A stretch of DNA of 32,981 bases from an uncultured Caryophanales bacterium (GTDB taxonomy: Bacteria; Bacillota_I; Bacilli_A; RFN20; CAG-826). A program made the position numbers and the translations under genes. Positions 1-9,500 of this stretch are shown here, in pieces (position 1 is the first letter of the stretch; each line of letters opens with the position of its first letter). Where the stretch lies: the NCBI GenBank assembly GCA_947302535.1, contig CAMYVX010000012.1, positions 1 to 32,981 on the forward strand. The letters run 5' to 3'. The notes beneath the pieces were generated by a model. That model had not been told where the DNA came from. It ran no database searches and saw only the letters and a list, made by a program, of their open reading frames with translations.

Positions 1-3000
1 AGACATGGGCGGCGCCATAAGCTTCAAGAGCCCAGACTTCCATTTCACCAAATCTCTGACCACCGTTTTGGGCTTTACCACCAAGTGGTTGTTGTGTGAC
101 TAAGGAGTAAGGTCCAGTCGCACGAGCATGTAATTTATCGTCAACCATGTGGACTAACTTAATCATATACATGCAGCCAACAGTGATTCTTTCATCGAAT
201 CTTTCGCCAGTCGTACCGTCATACAAGACAGTCTTGCCATCTGGATCCATCTTCGCTTTTTCCATCATGGCTAAGATTTCTTCATTAGTAATACCATCGA
301 AGACAGGAGTGGCTATTTTATAGCCAAGTTTTCTTAAAGCAAATCCTAAGTGGACTTCAAGAATCTGTCCGATGTTCATACGAGAAGGAACGCCTAATGG
401 GTTAAGCATAATGTCAACTGGTGTACCATCTGGAAGGAATGGCATATCAGCTTCTGGTAAAATACGAGAAATAACACCCTTATTACCATGACGTCCAGAC
501 ATCTTATCACCTTCAGAGATTTTTCTCTTTTGGACGATGTAGACTCTCACGACTTCATTAACTCCAGGTGGGAGTTCAACATCACTATTTTTGCCTTCAC
601 GTTTGAAGACTTTAACATCTAAAACGATACCAGCACCACCATGAGGAACACGGAGGGAAGCATCTTTACCTTCATTGGTTTTTTCACCAAAGATGGCCAT
701 GAATAATTTTTCTTCTGGAGTTGGTTCAGTTTGTCCTCTAGGAGTCACTTTACCGACTAAGATATCGCCTTCTTTAACTTCAGTACCAGGAATGATGATA
801 CCTCTTTCATCTAAGTGAGCTTTCGCTTCATTGGAGACGTTAGGAATGAAAGCAGTAATCTCTTCGTCCCCAAGTTTAGGAATGCTACGACATTCTAATT
901 CATATTTTTCAATATGAACGGATGTATAAACATCATCCTTCACTAATCTTTCAGACATGATAACCGCATCTTCATAGTTATAACCATTCCAAGTCATGAA
1001 GGCGATAGTCACGTTTTGACCTAAGGCTAAATCACCGTTTTCCATAGCAGGACCATCAGCGATAATTTGACCTTTTTTAATACGGTCGCCTTTATTCACG
1101 ATAGCCACTTGGTTAATACAAGTAGTTTGGTTACTTCTTTCGAATTTGATCAATTGATAAGTACGAGTTTCCCCGTTATCTTCTTTCACTTCGATAGTAC
1201 GGCTATCTTTATAAGTGACGACACCATCATTAACCGCGACGACCGCTAAACCACTATCACGAGCGACAAAGTGTTCTAAACCAGTACCCACGATAGGAGC
1301 GTGTGGTCTAAGGAGTGGTAAGGCTTGACGTTGCATGTTACTACCCATTAAGGCTCTCATTGTATCGTCATTTTCTAAGAATGGGATACTACCAGCAGCG
1401 ATAGAAACAATTTGTTTTGGAGAAACGTCAACAAAGTCGACTTCTTCTTTTCTAGCGATAATGTTTTCGCCTCTATGACGAGCAACAACAGTGTCGTTTA
1501 AAATCTCGCCGTTAGGGCCTAAATCAATATTCGCTTCCGCAATGGTGTAGTTCCACTCTTCATCCGCACTTAAGTAAACGGAATTTTCCGCATCATTTAA
1601 GACACGGCAAGTGGCTTTATCAACACGACGATATGGAGTTTCAATAAAGCCATATTTATTAATCTTCGCATAGGAAGCAAGGTTATTAATAAGACCGATG
1701 TTTTGACCTTCAGGAGTTTCAATTGGGCAGATTCTACCATAGTGAGAAACATGAACGTCACGCACTTCAGTGGAAGCTCTATCACGAGTTAAACCACCAG
1801 GTCCTAAAGCTGATAATCTTCTCTTGTTGGTTAATTCCGCAAGCGGATTAACTTGGTCCATAAATTGAGATAATTGAGAACTAGAGAAGAATTCTCTAAT
1901 CGCCGCTGTTAATGGACGAGGATTGATTAAAGCTTTTAATTTAACATTACCAATATCGGAAATAGACATCTTTTGTTGGACGGTTTTCACCATTTTGCCT
2001 AAACCAATACGGTATTGATTTTGAATTAATTCACCCACACAACGAATTCTTCTATTGCCAAGATGGTCAATATCATCAGTGGAGCCAAAACCATCTTGGA
2101 CATTTAAGAAGTAGGAGAAAGTAGCGACAATATCAGAAATGGTCACATGTGTCGCATCACAGTTAAGGTCAGTACCGATAACTTTACAAACCTTTTTATC
2201 CTTATCGTTGTTATAAACTTTGACAACATTCACGTCACCATGAGTGTCCAAAGCTTTGTTAATACGTAATTTTAATAAATGTGCTCCTTTTTCAAAGAAG
2301 TCTTCATTTCTTAAATCATCAACATCTTTCGCGTCGAGGGTATGACCCTTCTTAAATCTAATTTCTCCATCACTCGAGACTAGATTTTCCGCTAAGGTAC
2401 GACCAACTAAACGGTTGTAGATACCTAATTTTTTAATATATTTATAACGACCAGCTCTTCCTAAGTCATATCTTTTGGGATCAAAGAATTTTTGCACGAG
2501 GTAATTAACAATGCCTTCTTCAGTCACTGGTTCACCAGGTTTCATTTTTCTAAAGATTTCCACTAAAGCAGTCTTAGAAGAATTAATCTTTAATTCGTCA
2601 TCTTTAGCTAAGGTTAATTCTAAAGGATGGGAGTTTCCAAATAAGGAAATGATATCTTCGTTCTTTTCAATACCAATAGCCTTTAAAAGAATAGTCGCAT
2701 GAATCTTTCTTTGACGATCGATTCTCACATTTAAGATATCTTTGGTATCACTTTCGAATTGTAACCAGGTGCCTCTTCCAGGAATTAAGTCCGCTTCATA
2801 TAAATTTTTACCACCGGGTTTTCTTTCAATAGAAAGATAGGCACCAGGGGAACGGACTAATTGAGAGACGATAACTCTTTCCGCACCATTGACGATAAAT
2901 GTGCCGGATTTTGTCATTAATGGGAATTCACCCATATAGACTTCCGATTCTTGAATTTCTCCAGTATCTTTGTGATTAAGACGGAGAACTACATGAATCG

Positions 3001-3274
3001 GGGCGCTATAGGTGAGATCTTGTGCTTTACATTCCATTAAAGAATGCTTAGGCTCACCAAAGCGCAAAGAGACGTAGTCAATAGAAAGATTTTCACTAGT
3101 ATTTAAAATAGGGAAAGATTCTTTAAAGACTTCGTCTAAACCTTTTTCTTTAAATTCCTCATAGGATTTTGTTTGAATTTCTACGAGGTTTGGAAGTGGG
3201 AGCTGACCACTTACACGGGAATAATCATAACGATTATTGTTTAATTGTTTGAGATTTGTGATTTCTCTTATCAT
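1..3274 (-). CDS. rpoB: DNA-directed RNA polymerase subunit beta (partial, C-terminus outside window)
   Basis: This is the catalytic beta subunit of RNA polymerase. About 1091 codons are present; the 3' end runs off base 1, which is why the ORF track lacks it. It starts [11 protein letters not shown] at an ATG with an AAGGAG 11 nt upstream. Recognisable beta blocks include the rifampicin region ([10 protein letters not shown], then [16 protein letters not shown]), [40 protein letters not shown] and [20 protein letters not shown] near the edge. The position equivalent to E. coli His526 (residue 483 here) is Asn, encoded at 1826-1828; the positions of Asp516 and Ser531 are conserved. It lies 18 nt after the YbxB-type methyltransferase stop, as in the Bacillus rplL-ybxB-rpoB order, so it is probably cotranscribed with the ribosomal protein genes. 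Confidence 0.99.
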   Translation of the reverse strand, partial: MIREITNLKQLNNNRYDYSRVSGQLPLPNLVEIQTKSYEEFKEKGLDEVFKESFPILNTSENLSIDYVSLRFGEPKHSLMECKAQDLTYSAPIHVVLRLNHKDTGEIQESEVYMGEFPLMTKSGTFIVNGAERVIVSQLVRSPGAYLSIERKPGGKNLYEADLIPGRGTWLQFESDTKDILNVRIDRQRKIHATILLKAIGIEKNEDIISLFGNSHPLELTLAKDDELKINSSKTALVEIFRKMKPGEPVTEEGIVNYLVQKFFDPKRYDLGRAGRYKYIKKLGIYNRLVGRTLAENLVSSDGEIRFKKGHTLDAKDVDDLRNEDFFEKGAHLLKLRINKALDTHGDVNVVKVYNNDKDKKVCKVIGTDLNCDATHVTISDIVATFSYFLNVQDGFGSTDDIDHLGNRRIRCVGELIQNQYRIGLGKMVKTVQQKMSISDIGNVKLKALINPRPLTAAIREFFSSSQLSQFMDQVNPLAELTNKRRLSALGPGGLTRDRASTEVRDVHVSHYGRICPIETPEGQNIGLINNLASYAKINKYGFIETPYRRVDKATCRVLNDAENSVYLSADEEWNYTIAEANIDLGPNGEILNDTVVARHRGENIIARKEEVDFVDVSPKQIVSIAAGSIPFLENDDTMRALMGSNMQRQALPLLRPHAPIVGTGLEHFVARDSGLAVVAVNDGVVTYKDSRTIEVKEDNGETRTYQLIKFERSNQTTCINQVAIVNKGDRIKKGQIIADGPAMENGDLALGQNVTIAFMTWNGYNYEDAVIMSERLVKDDVYTSVHIEKYELECRSIPKLGDEEITAFIPNVSNEAKAHLDERGIIIPGTEVKEGDILVGKVTPRGQTEPTPEEKLFMAIFGEKTNEGKDASLRVPHGGAGIVLDVKVFKREGKNSDVELPPGVNEVVRVYIVQKRKISEGDKMSGRHGNKGVISRILPEADMPFLPDGTPVDIMLNPLGVPSRMNIGQILEVHLGFALRKLGYKIATPVFDGITNEEILAMMEKAKMDPDGKTVLYDGTTGERFDERITVGCMYMIKLVHMVDDKLHARATGPYSLVTQQPLGGKAQNGGQRFGEMEVWALEAYGAAHV

Positions 3275-3292
3275 TTATAATGTAGCTCCTTT

Positions 3293-3898
3293 TCAATTTT
3301 CGGGCTTATCTGCACGATACACGTAATATCCTTTATCTTTTTTTAATAAAGTGATGTTCCCAAATAGGCTTTCAATATATCTACTTGCTGATGGAGCACC
3401 TTGATTTTTACGAATAACAATGAGAAGACTACCACCATTTTTTAATTTATCTAACGCTCCTTCATACATCAGGTATGTGACCTTTTTACCAGCGCGAATG
3501 GGAGGGTTGATAAGAATAAAATCGAATGGTCCTTGTATGTTTTCATAGATGTTACTTTCAAGGCAAGTAACTCTTTGGCTTAATCCAAGCATGTGCGCGT
3601 TATCCTTAGCGAGCGCTAGGGCGCGCGTATTAATATCTGCGAGAGTTAATCTCGCATCAGATGAGGTTAGGGCGATAGTTAAGCCGATAGGGCCATATCC
3701 ACATCCTAAATCCAATATTTCTCCCGAAAGCCGGAGGGGTACTAAGACCCGTAAAAAGGCCAAAGTCCCCTCATCAAGATGCTTTTTGGAGAATACTCCG
3801 TTATCAGTTAATAGGGTAATATTCTGCCCATTTATCTTGTAAGATATGGTCCGCTTATTTGACGCGACAAGGGGATCATTTTCAAAGTATTGGGACAT
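3293..3898 (-). CDS. ybxB: Class I SAM-dependent rRNA methyltransferase, RsmC/YbxB type
   Basis: This is a predicted 201-aa cytoplasmic methyltransferase of the RsmC/RlmG-like family, which methylates guanine N2 in rRNA. The SAM-binding motif I is ILDLGCGYGPIGLTIA (about residues 60-75), and the catalytic motif IV is the NPP(I) in FDFILINPPIRAGKK (about 126-140), typical of N2-guanine methyltransferases. The single-domain length matches YbxB-like Firmicutes proteins; E. coli RsmC has an additional N-terminal half. The gene sits between rplL and rpoB exactly as ybxB does in Bacillus, with AGAGGT as Shine-Dalgarno. The rRNA target is inferred from the family. The 97-aa plus-strand ORF at 3549-3842 is its shadow. 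Confidence 0.9.
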   Translation of the reverse strand: MSQYFENDPLVASNKRTISYKINGQNITLLTDNGVFSKKHLDEGTLAFLRVLVPLRLSGEILDLGCGYGPIGLTIALTSSDARLTLADINTRALALAKDNAHMLGLSQRVTCLESNIYENIQGPFDFILINPPIRAGKKVTYLMYEGALDKLKNGGSLLIVIRKNQGAPSASRYIESLFGNITLLKKDKGYYVYRADKPEN

Positions 3899-3927
3899 AA
3901 TTACCTCTTTTGATTAATAGGGTAGGA

Positions 3928-4302
3928 TTATTTAATTTCGCATTCAGCACCAGCGGCTTCAAGAGCTTTCTTGTGTTCCTCAGCTTCAACTGGGGAGATT
4001 TTGCTCTTGACAGCGACAGGAGCGCCATCAACGAGTTTTTTGGCATCCATTAAGGATAAACCGGTAATAGCTTGAACAGCTTTAATGACTGGAACTTTGC
4101 TTTGTCCAGCACTCTTTAAGATTAAGTCAACTTCGCTTGGACCAGCAGCAGCAACTTCTTCTTCAGCAGGAGCAGCAGCAGCGACAGGGGCAGCAGCGGT
4201 GACACCAAATTCTTCTTCGACAGCCTTAACTAATTCGTTGAGTTCTAAGACAGTCATTTCTTTTAATGAAGCAATAATTTCTTCTTTTGTTAATTTTGCC
4301 AT
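3928..4302 (-). CDS. rplL: 50S ribosomal protein L7/L12
   Basis: This 124-aa protein is the stalk protein that recruits translation GTPases to the ribosome. The N-terminal dimerisation helices ([20 protein letters not shown]) are followed by an Ala/Pro/Glu-rich hinge (about residues 33-53) and the globular C-terminal domain with the conserved [20 protein letters not shown] and [10 protein letters not shown]. Length is normal. It follows rplJ by 24 nt with a strong AGGAGG Shine-Dalgarno, so it can be translated at higher stoichiometry than L10, as expected for four to six L12 copies per ribosome. The autoregulatory target of the L10-L12 complex is the leader upstream of rplJ. Confidence 0.99.
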   Translation of the reverse strand: MAKLTKEEIIASLKEMTVLELNELVKAVEEEFGVTAAAPVAAAAPAEEEVAAAGPSEVDLILKSAGQSKVPVIKAVQAITGLSLMDAKKLVDGAPVAVKSKISPVEAEEHKKALEAAGAECEIK

Positions 4303-4326
4303 AAAATGATTTCCTCCTAATTGGCG

Positions 4327-4815
4327 TTATTTTGCATCCGCAACAGCTTGAACAGCGCAAGCAAATTGACGGATAGGTGCTTGTAAGCACGATAAGAACA
4401 TGGAAATAAGTCCTTCTCTTCCAGGCATCTTAGCCACATCAACCATGGCTTTGCTGTCTAAGAATTTACCTTCGACGAAACCACCTTTGATGGCAAGGAC
4501 ATTACCAAATCTACGAGAATATTTGTTAACAATCTTTGGTCCGTTAGAGTATTCAGCGGAGAAGATAATAGCGTTTGGGCCTTCTAAGGCTTCCACACCA
4601 CCATCATAGCCGAGTTCTTTAACAGCACGAGCCACGAGTGAATTTTTGTAAACGCAAAGTTCAGCACCTTCAGCGCGTAAAGCACGACGGACCTCTTGAA
4701 GTTTGGCGACACTTAATCCACGATATTCCGCAATAGTAATACTTTGGGAAGCTTTGGCTTTGTCAACGATTTCTTTAACGACGTTTTGTTTCGCTTCTAA
4801 GATTTGTTGATTCAT
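4327..4815 (-). CDS. rplJ: 50S ribosomal protein L10
   Basis: This 162-aa stalk-base protein binds 23S rRNA and anchors the L7/L12 dimers. Sequence hallmarks are ITIAEYRGLSVAKLQEVRRALR (about residues 25-46), VYKNSLVARA, and a C-terminal helical segment (about 135-162) that provides the L12-binding helix. Length is typical of Gram-positive L10. The start is an ATG with AGGAGG about 10 nt upstream. It is preceded by a 145-nt gap holding an L10 leader, so expression of rplJ-rplL is probably repressed by its own product. Confidence 0.99.
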   Translation of the reverse strand: MNQQILEAKQNVVKEIVDKAKASQSITIAEYRGLSVAKLQEVRRALRAEGAELCVYKNSLVARAVKELGYDGGVEALEGPNAIIFSAEYSNGPKIVNKYSRRFGNVLAIKGGFVEGKFLDSKAMVDVAKMPGREGLISMFLSCLQAPIRQFACAVQAVADAK

Positions 4816-4860
4816 GTGTTCTTGACCTCCTTTTCAATTTGTTTTGAGTTTTTGAGGCTC

Positions 4861-4942
4861 CAATATACGGGTAGAAATTTATTTCTAATTCCCTCGGTAA
4901 CATGATTAAGGCTCAACGCCCGTTACTGTCTTTGGTATATTG
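4861..4942 (-). promoter_or_regulatory. L10 leader RNA (ribosomal protein autoregulatory element)
   Basis: Between rplA and rplJ the minus strand contains AAGACAGTAACGG, GTTACCGAGG and TTGGAGCCTC, the conserved segments of Gram-positive L10 leaders. The element is closed by a perfect 8-bp stem, CAATATAC (4935-4942) with GTATATTG (4861-4868). Family knowledge: L10, alone or with L12, binds this RNA and represses rplJ-rplL. No clear intrinsic terminator follows, so I infer control at translation or by a weak attenuator. Confidence 0.85.
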
Positions 4943-4952
4943 AAATCTTTAA

Positions 4953-5636
4953 TTAGCGACCATTAAATGTGAAGTTAATGGATGGTCCCATGGTCGTAGA
5001 GACAACCGCAGTTTTAATGTATGTGCCCTTCACAGCAGCAGGTTTAGCCTTTAAGATGGCTTCCACTAAAGCGTGTAAGTTATCAGCAATCTTCTTCTCA
5101 TCAAAGCTCACACGAGCAATGGAGACATGCATATTGGCTTCTTTATCAACACGATATTCCACCTTACCAGCTTTGATTTCTTTCACAGCTTTAGCAATAT
5201 CTGGAGAGACTGTACCAGTCTTTGGGTTTGGCATTAAGCCTTTTGGACCTAAGACTCTACCAAGTTTACCGATTTCGCCCATCATATTTGGGGTAGCAAC
5301 GATAACATCGAAGTCAAACCAGTTTTCTTTTTGGATTTTTTCAAGCATTTCCTTACCACCGGCGAAATCCGCACCAGCAGCAGTCGCTTCTTCAACTCTA
5401 TCAGTGATGGCTAAGACTTTCTTAGTTTTGCCATTACCATGTGGGAGGATGAGAGTTCCTCTGATTTGTTGATCAGCTTGTCTTGGGTCGACATTGAGTC
5501 TGAAGGAGACATCAACAGTCGCATCGAACTTCACAGTGGAAGTCTCTTTGACTAATTTGGCTGCTTCTTCAACAGTATAAAGTTTGGAGCTATCGACTTT
5601 TTCAATAGCGGCAAGATATTTCTTTCCTCTTTTCAT
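4953..5636 (-). CDS. rplA: 50S ribosomal protein L1
   Basis: This 227-aa protein forms the mobile L1 stalk that helps release deacylated tRNA from the E site. Recognisable segments are the N-terminal [33 protein letters not shown] (about residues 43-61), [19 protein letters not shown] (about 127-145) and a C-terminal segment near TMGPSINF. Length is normal. It starts 11 nt after the rplK stop (GGAGAATCGCT Shine-Dalgarno region), forming the classic rplK-rplA pair. In many bacteria L1 represses this pair by binding the rplK leader; a candidate site is annotated at 6093-6128. The 167-aa plus-strand ORF at 4969-5472 is an antisense shadow. Confidence 0.99.
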   Translation of the reverse strand: MKRGKKYLAAIEKVDSSKLYTVEEAAKLVKETSTVKFDATVDVSFRLNVDPRQADQQIRGTLILPHGNGKTKKVLAITDRVEEATAAGADFAGGKEMLEKIQKENWFDFDVIVATPNMMGEIGKLGRVLGPKGLMPNPKTGTVSPDIAKAVKEIKAGKVEYRVDKEANMHVSIARVSFDEKKIADNLHALVEAILKAKPAAVKGTYIKTAVVSTTMGPSINFTFNGR

Positions 5637-5647
5637 AGCGATTCTCC

Positions 5648-6061
5648 TTATGCGTCAACCACAATACCCATATTAAGGGCTGTGCCTTCTACCACCTTAC
5701 AAGCTGCCTCAATGTCAGTGCAGTTAAGGTCTGGTAATTTGTACTCCGCGATTTCACGAAGTTTTGCTCTAGAAATGTGACCAACAACACCTTTACGGCC
5801 TGTAGCACTTCCTTTAGCAACACCAGCGGCTTTTAATAATAAACCCGCCACTGGAGAGGTCTTGACGACAAAGTCATAAGACTTGTCTTCGTAAGCTGTA
5901 ATAAGAACAGGAACAACTTCACCACGTCTATCCGCAGTTTTAGCGTTGAAGTCAGTACAGAACTTGGCCATATTGACGCCAGCAGCGGCAAGTTTTGGAC
6001 CAGGTTTGGCTTCACCACCAGGGAGTTCCATCTTCACAACTTTTGCGATTTTTTTACTCAC
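5648..6061 (-). CDS. rplK: 50S ribosomal protein L11
   Basis: This 137-aa L11 is part of the GTPase-associated centre and is needed for stringent-response sensing on the ribosome. The N-terminal domain shows [20 protein letters not shown] (about residues 9-28), with Pro residues in the L11 pattern, and the C-terminal rRNA-binding domain carries [21 protein letters not shown] and [22 protein letters not shown]. The start is GTG, supported by AGGAGG 6-7 nt upstream and by the normal N-terminus [10 protein letters not shown]. It is the first gene of this ribosomal block here, although in most Firmicutes nusG lies directly upstream. Confidence 0.99.
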   Translation of the reverse strand: MSKKIAKVVKMELPGGEAKPGPKLAAAGVNMAKFCTDFNAKTADRRGEVVPVLITAYEDKSYDFVVKTSPVAGLLLKAAGVAKGSATGRKGVVGHISRAKLREIAEYKLPDLNCTDIEAACKVVEGTALNMGIVVDA

Positions 6062-6092
6062 GTGACTTTCCTCCTTTTTTGAATGTCAGTGT

Positions 6093-6128
6093 CGTGGGGA
6101 TATTGAGTGAAATCACCACTCTTCCACG
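6093..6128 (-). promoter_or_regulatory. Candidate L1-binding hairpin in the rplK leader
   Basis: The rplK 5' leader can fold into an outer stem CGTGG/CCACG (6124-6128 with 6093-6097) and an inner stem GAGTG/CACTC. The internal loop between them is asymmetric: AA on one side, AATATCC on the other. Two helices flanking an asymmetric loop is the general shape of L1 sites in 23S rRNA and rplK leaders. The stems are read directly; L1 binding is inference. Confidence 0.5.
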
Positions 6129-6171
6129 AACCTGTTATATGTGCTCTCATACACAAACAACATGCCCGATT

Positions 6172-6201
6172 AATATATCAAAATAGCGTACATATGTGCA
6201 A
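6172..6201 (-). promoter_or_regulatory. Promoter of the rplK operon
   Basis: On the minus strand, TTGCAC (6196-6201) and TATATT (6172-6177) are 18 nt apart, resembling a vegetative sigma-factor promoter. Predicted initiation near 6165 gives a leader of about 100 nt that includes the candidate L1 hairpin and the AGGAGG before GTG. Confidence 0.6.
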
Positions 6202-6523
6202 GGCTTTTTTTATAAAATTTCAAATAAAGGCGTAATGTGTAAATAGTTTTTAACCTTATTTCAAATAGAGATTATGATTGAATTTAATGGTAAAATCTTT
6301 ATACATTGAACTCAAATTATAGAAAAGTAACCGATTTTAAGACCAAAAACGCCCTATATATGGATTTTTTTATATGATTTCAAAATAGTCGTCGAAACTT
6401 TAGACATTCAAAACAAAGTTAACCTATTTTGGTCGAACATATTTTTATTATATTTTTTCTAATGTTGACTCGCCAGGCTTATGCACTTGTGTAGCAAATT
6501 TATACCGCGCACTCACATTTTTC
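6202..6523. other. Divergent intergenic region with repeated ATTTCAAATA motif
   Basis: This non-coding AT-rich stretch separates the rplK operon promoter from the lipoprotein promoter. It contains three same-orientation copies of ATTTCA(A)AATA, at 6217-6226, 6258-6267 and 6377-6387 (the last with one extra A). A possible additional plus-strand -35 (TTGACT, about 6464-6469) lacks a convincing -10. I see no ORF with a ribosome binding site and no tRNA-like fold. Confidence 0.4.
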
Positions 6524-6551
6524 TTGCCTATACATATACGTATGGTAAGAT
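6524..6551 (+). promoter_or_regulatory. Promoter of the 1097-aa lipoprotein gene
   Basis: TTGCCT (6524-6529) and TAAGAT (6546-6551) are separated by 16 nt. An 8-bp palindrome, ATACGTAT, lies in the spacer. A GGAGG (6565-6569) precedes the ATG at 6582 by 12 nt, slightly long for a Shine-Dalgarno. The hexamers are imperfect, so the call is moderate. Confidence 0.45.
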
Positions 6552-6581
6552 TATGCTAGAGAATGGAGGTTTTCATTTTTT

Positions 6582-9500
6582 ATGAAAAACAAAAAACTAT
6601 TATTTGGTTTCCTTCTAGCCATGGCTCTTCCTTTTGCTGGATGTAGTGCGGTTGTTGAACACACCGTGCATACATACTCCGAAGAATGGTCCATGGATGG
6701 TACTGGCCACTGGCATCAATGTGTCGAATGTAATGCTAGGGTCGACTACTACGAACATTCATTTACCGATTGGGTTATTGAGAGTGTTACCTCTTGTACC
6801 GAACCCGGTATTGCTTATCGTGTTTGTAAGGTCTGTCAATATAGAGAAGAAATTGATGAACCCGCTAGAGGACACGAATGGGAAGATGAATGGACAATTG
6901 ATAGAGAAGCCAACTGCTCTCAAGAAGGTGAAAAATCCCATCACTGTGCTGTTTGTGATGAAAGAAAAGATATCACTATCATTCCTAAGAATGGTGTCCA
7001 CCTTCATACCTACACAATTCACGAGAACGAAAAGACTCCAGACTGCACTCATAGCGGAGGCTGGGATGAAGTCACGTATTGTGAAGATTGTGGAAACGAA
7101 GTTGATAGAGAATTCCACTTTGTACCTGCTTTAGGTCATGATTGGGATACCGATTGGACAATTGATAAGGAATCAACTTGTACAATCCACGGTGAAAAAT
7201 CCCATCACTGTTTAAGATGTGATGAAAGAAAAGATATCACCACCATGCCAACAAACGACAAACATAATCCAGGTGAAGCTACACAAACGAATTATGTAGA
7301 TCCAACCTGTACTGAAGATGGCGGGTACGACACCGTTGTTATTTGTCAAGATTGTGGCAAAACATTAAGTTCCACTCACACCACTCTTCCTGCTTTAGGA
7401 CATACTCCAGGTGATATCGTTACTAGTAACGTTATTCCTGCGACTTGTACTGAACCAGGTGGATATGATGAAGATGTTTATTGTGAGGTTTGTGGTGAAC
7501 ATTTAGAGCACGACCACGTGGATATTCCTGCTAAAGGTCATGTTCCTGGTCAACCACAAATTAGAAATTTACATGAAGCTACATGTACTGAAGATGGTAG
7601 CTATGATGAAACAATCTACTGTACCGTCTGTAACGAAGTTTTAGAAGATCATCACCATGTTATTCCTGCTAAAGGACATACAGCTGGAGAAGGTGTCAAA
7701 ACTAATGTTGTTGAACCAACATGCACCCTTCCAGGTAGTTACGACGAAGAAGTTTATTGCTCCGTTTGTGGTGAATTTATGTCGTCCGAACACGTCGTTG
7801 TCCCCGCTAAAGGACATACATGGTCAAGTGAATGGACAATCGATGTTGAACCTTCATGTGTTACAGAAGGTGAAAGAAGCCACCACTGTTTAGAATGTGA
7901 AGAAAGAACTGATATCGAACCAGTTCCTCCAGTTTCTGGAAATCACGTTCATACACATGATGTCATCAGTAATGAAATTGATCCAAATTGTACAGAAGCA
8001 GGTTCATACTTCAAAGAAGTATATTGTGATGACTGTGGTGAATTAGTTTCTAGTGAAACCGTTATTGTTCCTGCTTTAGGACATAACTTCACAGAATGGA
8101 CAGAAATCGCGCACCCTACCGCTGTTAGCAAAGGTATGATGGAACGCACCTGTTTAAGATGTGGACATTATGAAACAGAAGAATTACCTGTTCTTGTATG
8201 CCACTATGAAATCGTAGATGATCATATTGAATTAATCGCTGAAAATGGCGAAGTGCAACATGATTTAACTTATGAAGGTCACTCCTTCGATAGCAATGGC
8301 GTGATGATTGCTGATGGAGAATTCTTCACTTTAAATGGCAATACATACTACTTGGTAGATAACCATATTGTCACTGGATTCATGGTTATTAATGAAACCC
8401 TCTACTATTTTGATGAAGATGGTGTCATGGTTACTAACACCGTTATCGATGATTATGACCTCACCAATGATGGTAGCAACGACGAAGTAACATTCGATAG
8501 TAACGGTCATGGTTCTTTACCAGACACAAGCATTATTTTCATCAAAGATGAATCATACTTAATCGAGGGAACTCACGTCTATTCTAAGTCCAACGTCACA
8601 TTCAAAATTATTGAATCTGATGATGACTTAGTGGATCGTAACAATCCTTTACTCGCTAATGTCCATGTCTCATTAACCATAAGAGGGCAAATTTATGATG
8701 GCTACACTAACGAAGAAGGTTTAGTCACTATTAACGCTGCTTATGGTGAAGCTAGTTTATCACTCGAACTTTCTGGATATAAAACTAGAACTGATACATT
8801 AGCTATCAATCAACCAGAATTCTACTTCACATACGCTATCGATTTAGATGTTTCTAACACATTAAATGGTCGTGTTGTGGTCGCGGATAATGATCAAGAC
8901 TTCACCAACAACCAACCATTAGATAACGCTGAATTAACATTAACTCGTGTTGGCAACTATGTTGAATACATTGAACCAAGAACCGTTACAAGTAACGCTG
9001 AAGGACGTTACACATTTGAAAATCTCACCGCTGGTGTTTATCAAATTATCGTCCATAAAGATGGATATAAAGACATCTTTGATGTTGTTTACATCAATGG
9101 CGGTGTCACAGTTACACAAAATATCCTTATGGAAGCGGTCTCTGAAGAAAACGTTGAATTAGGATCTATTTCCGGTCAAGTAAGAGATGCGACTAAACAA
9201 ACTGTTACTCCAATTGAAGGAATTACATTAAAATTCCGTTCTGGTATCAATATGACTTATGGTGAAGTTTTATATGAAACCACTACCGATAGCAATGGTA
9301 ATTATTCCGTTGATGTCGATCCAGGTAACTACACCATTCAAGCCGTTGACGAAAGAGAAAATCCAGGCACACGTTACAGTTCAACTATATTAGTTGTCAA
9401 AGTTTTGTCTAACGTTACATTAACCGGACAAAATATCGCTATGTCTCCTACTGTTACTGGTGTTCGTATCGTCTTAACTTGGGGCTCAACTCCAAATGAC

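Noticed and set aside
3549-3842. Plus-strand 97-aa ORF opposite the methyltransferase gene, and similar antisense ORFs (4085-4309, 4400-4609, 4969-5472)
   Set aside because: Each lies antisense to a clearly real gene, lacks a ribosome binding site and has no recognisable domain; codon bias of the sense gene produces these shadows.
4843-4860. Intrinsic terminator inside the rplJ leader
   Set aside because: A GAG/CTC pairing around GCCTCAAAAA exists but the stem is 3 bp and no T-run follows.
6634-7134. 166-aa plus-strand ORF, the minus-strand 119-aa ORF at 6759-7118, and other frames inside the lipoprotein gene
   Set aside because: They are alternate frames of the repetitive lipoprotein gene; only the 1097-aa frame has a signal peptide, regular repeats and a start signal.
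6700-8100. Direct repeats that might suggest a CRISPR array
   Set aside because: The repeats are imperfect, codon-periodic and encode the Cys modules; there are no constant short repeats with unique spacers of even length and no cas genes.
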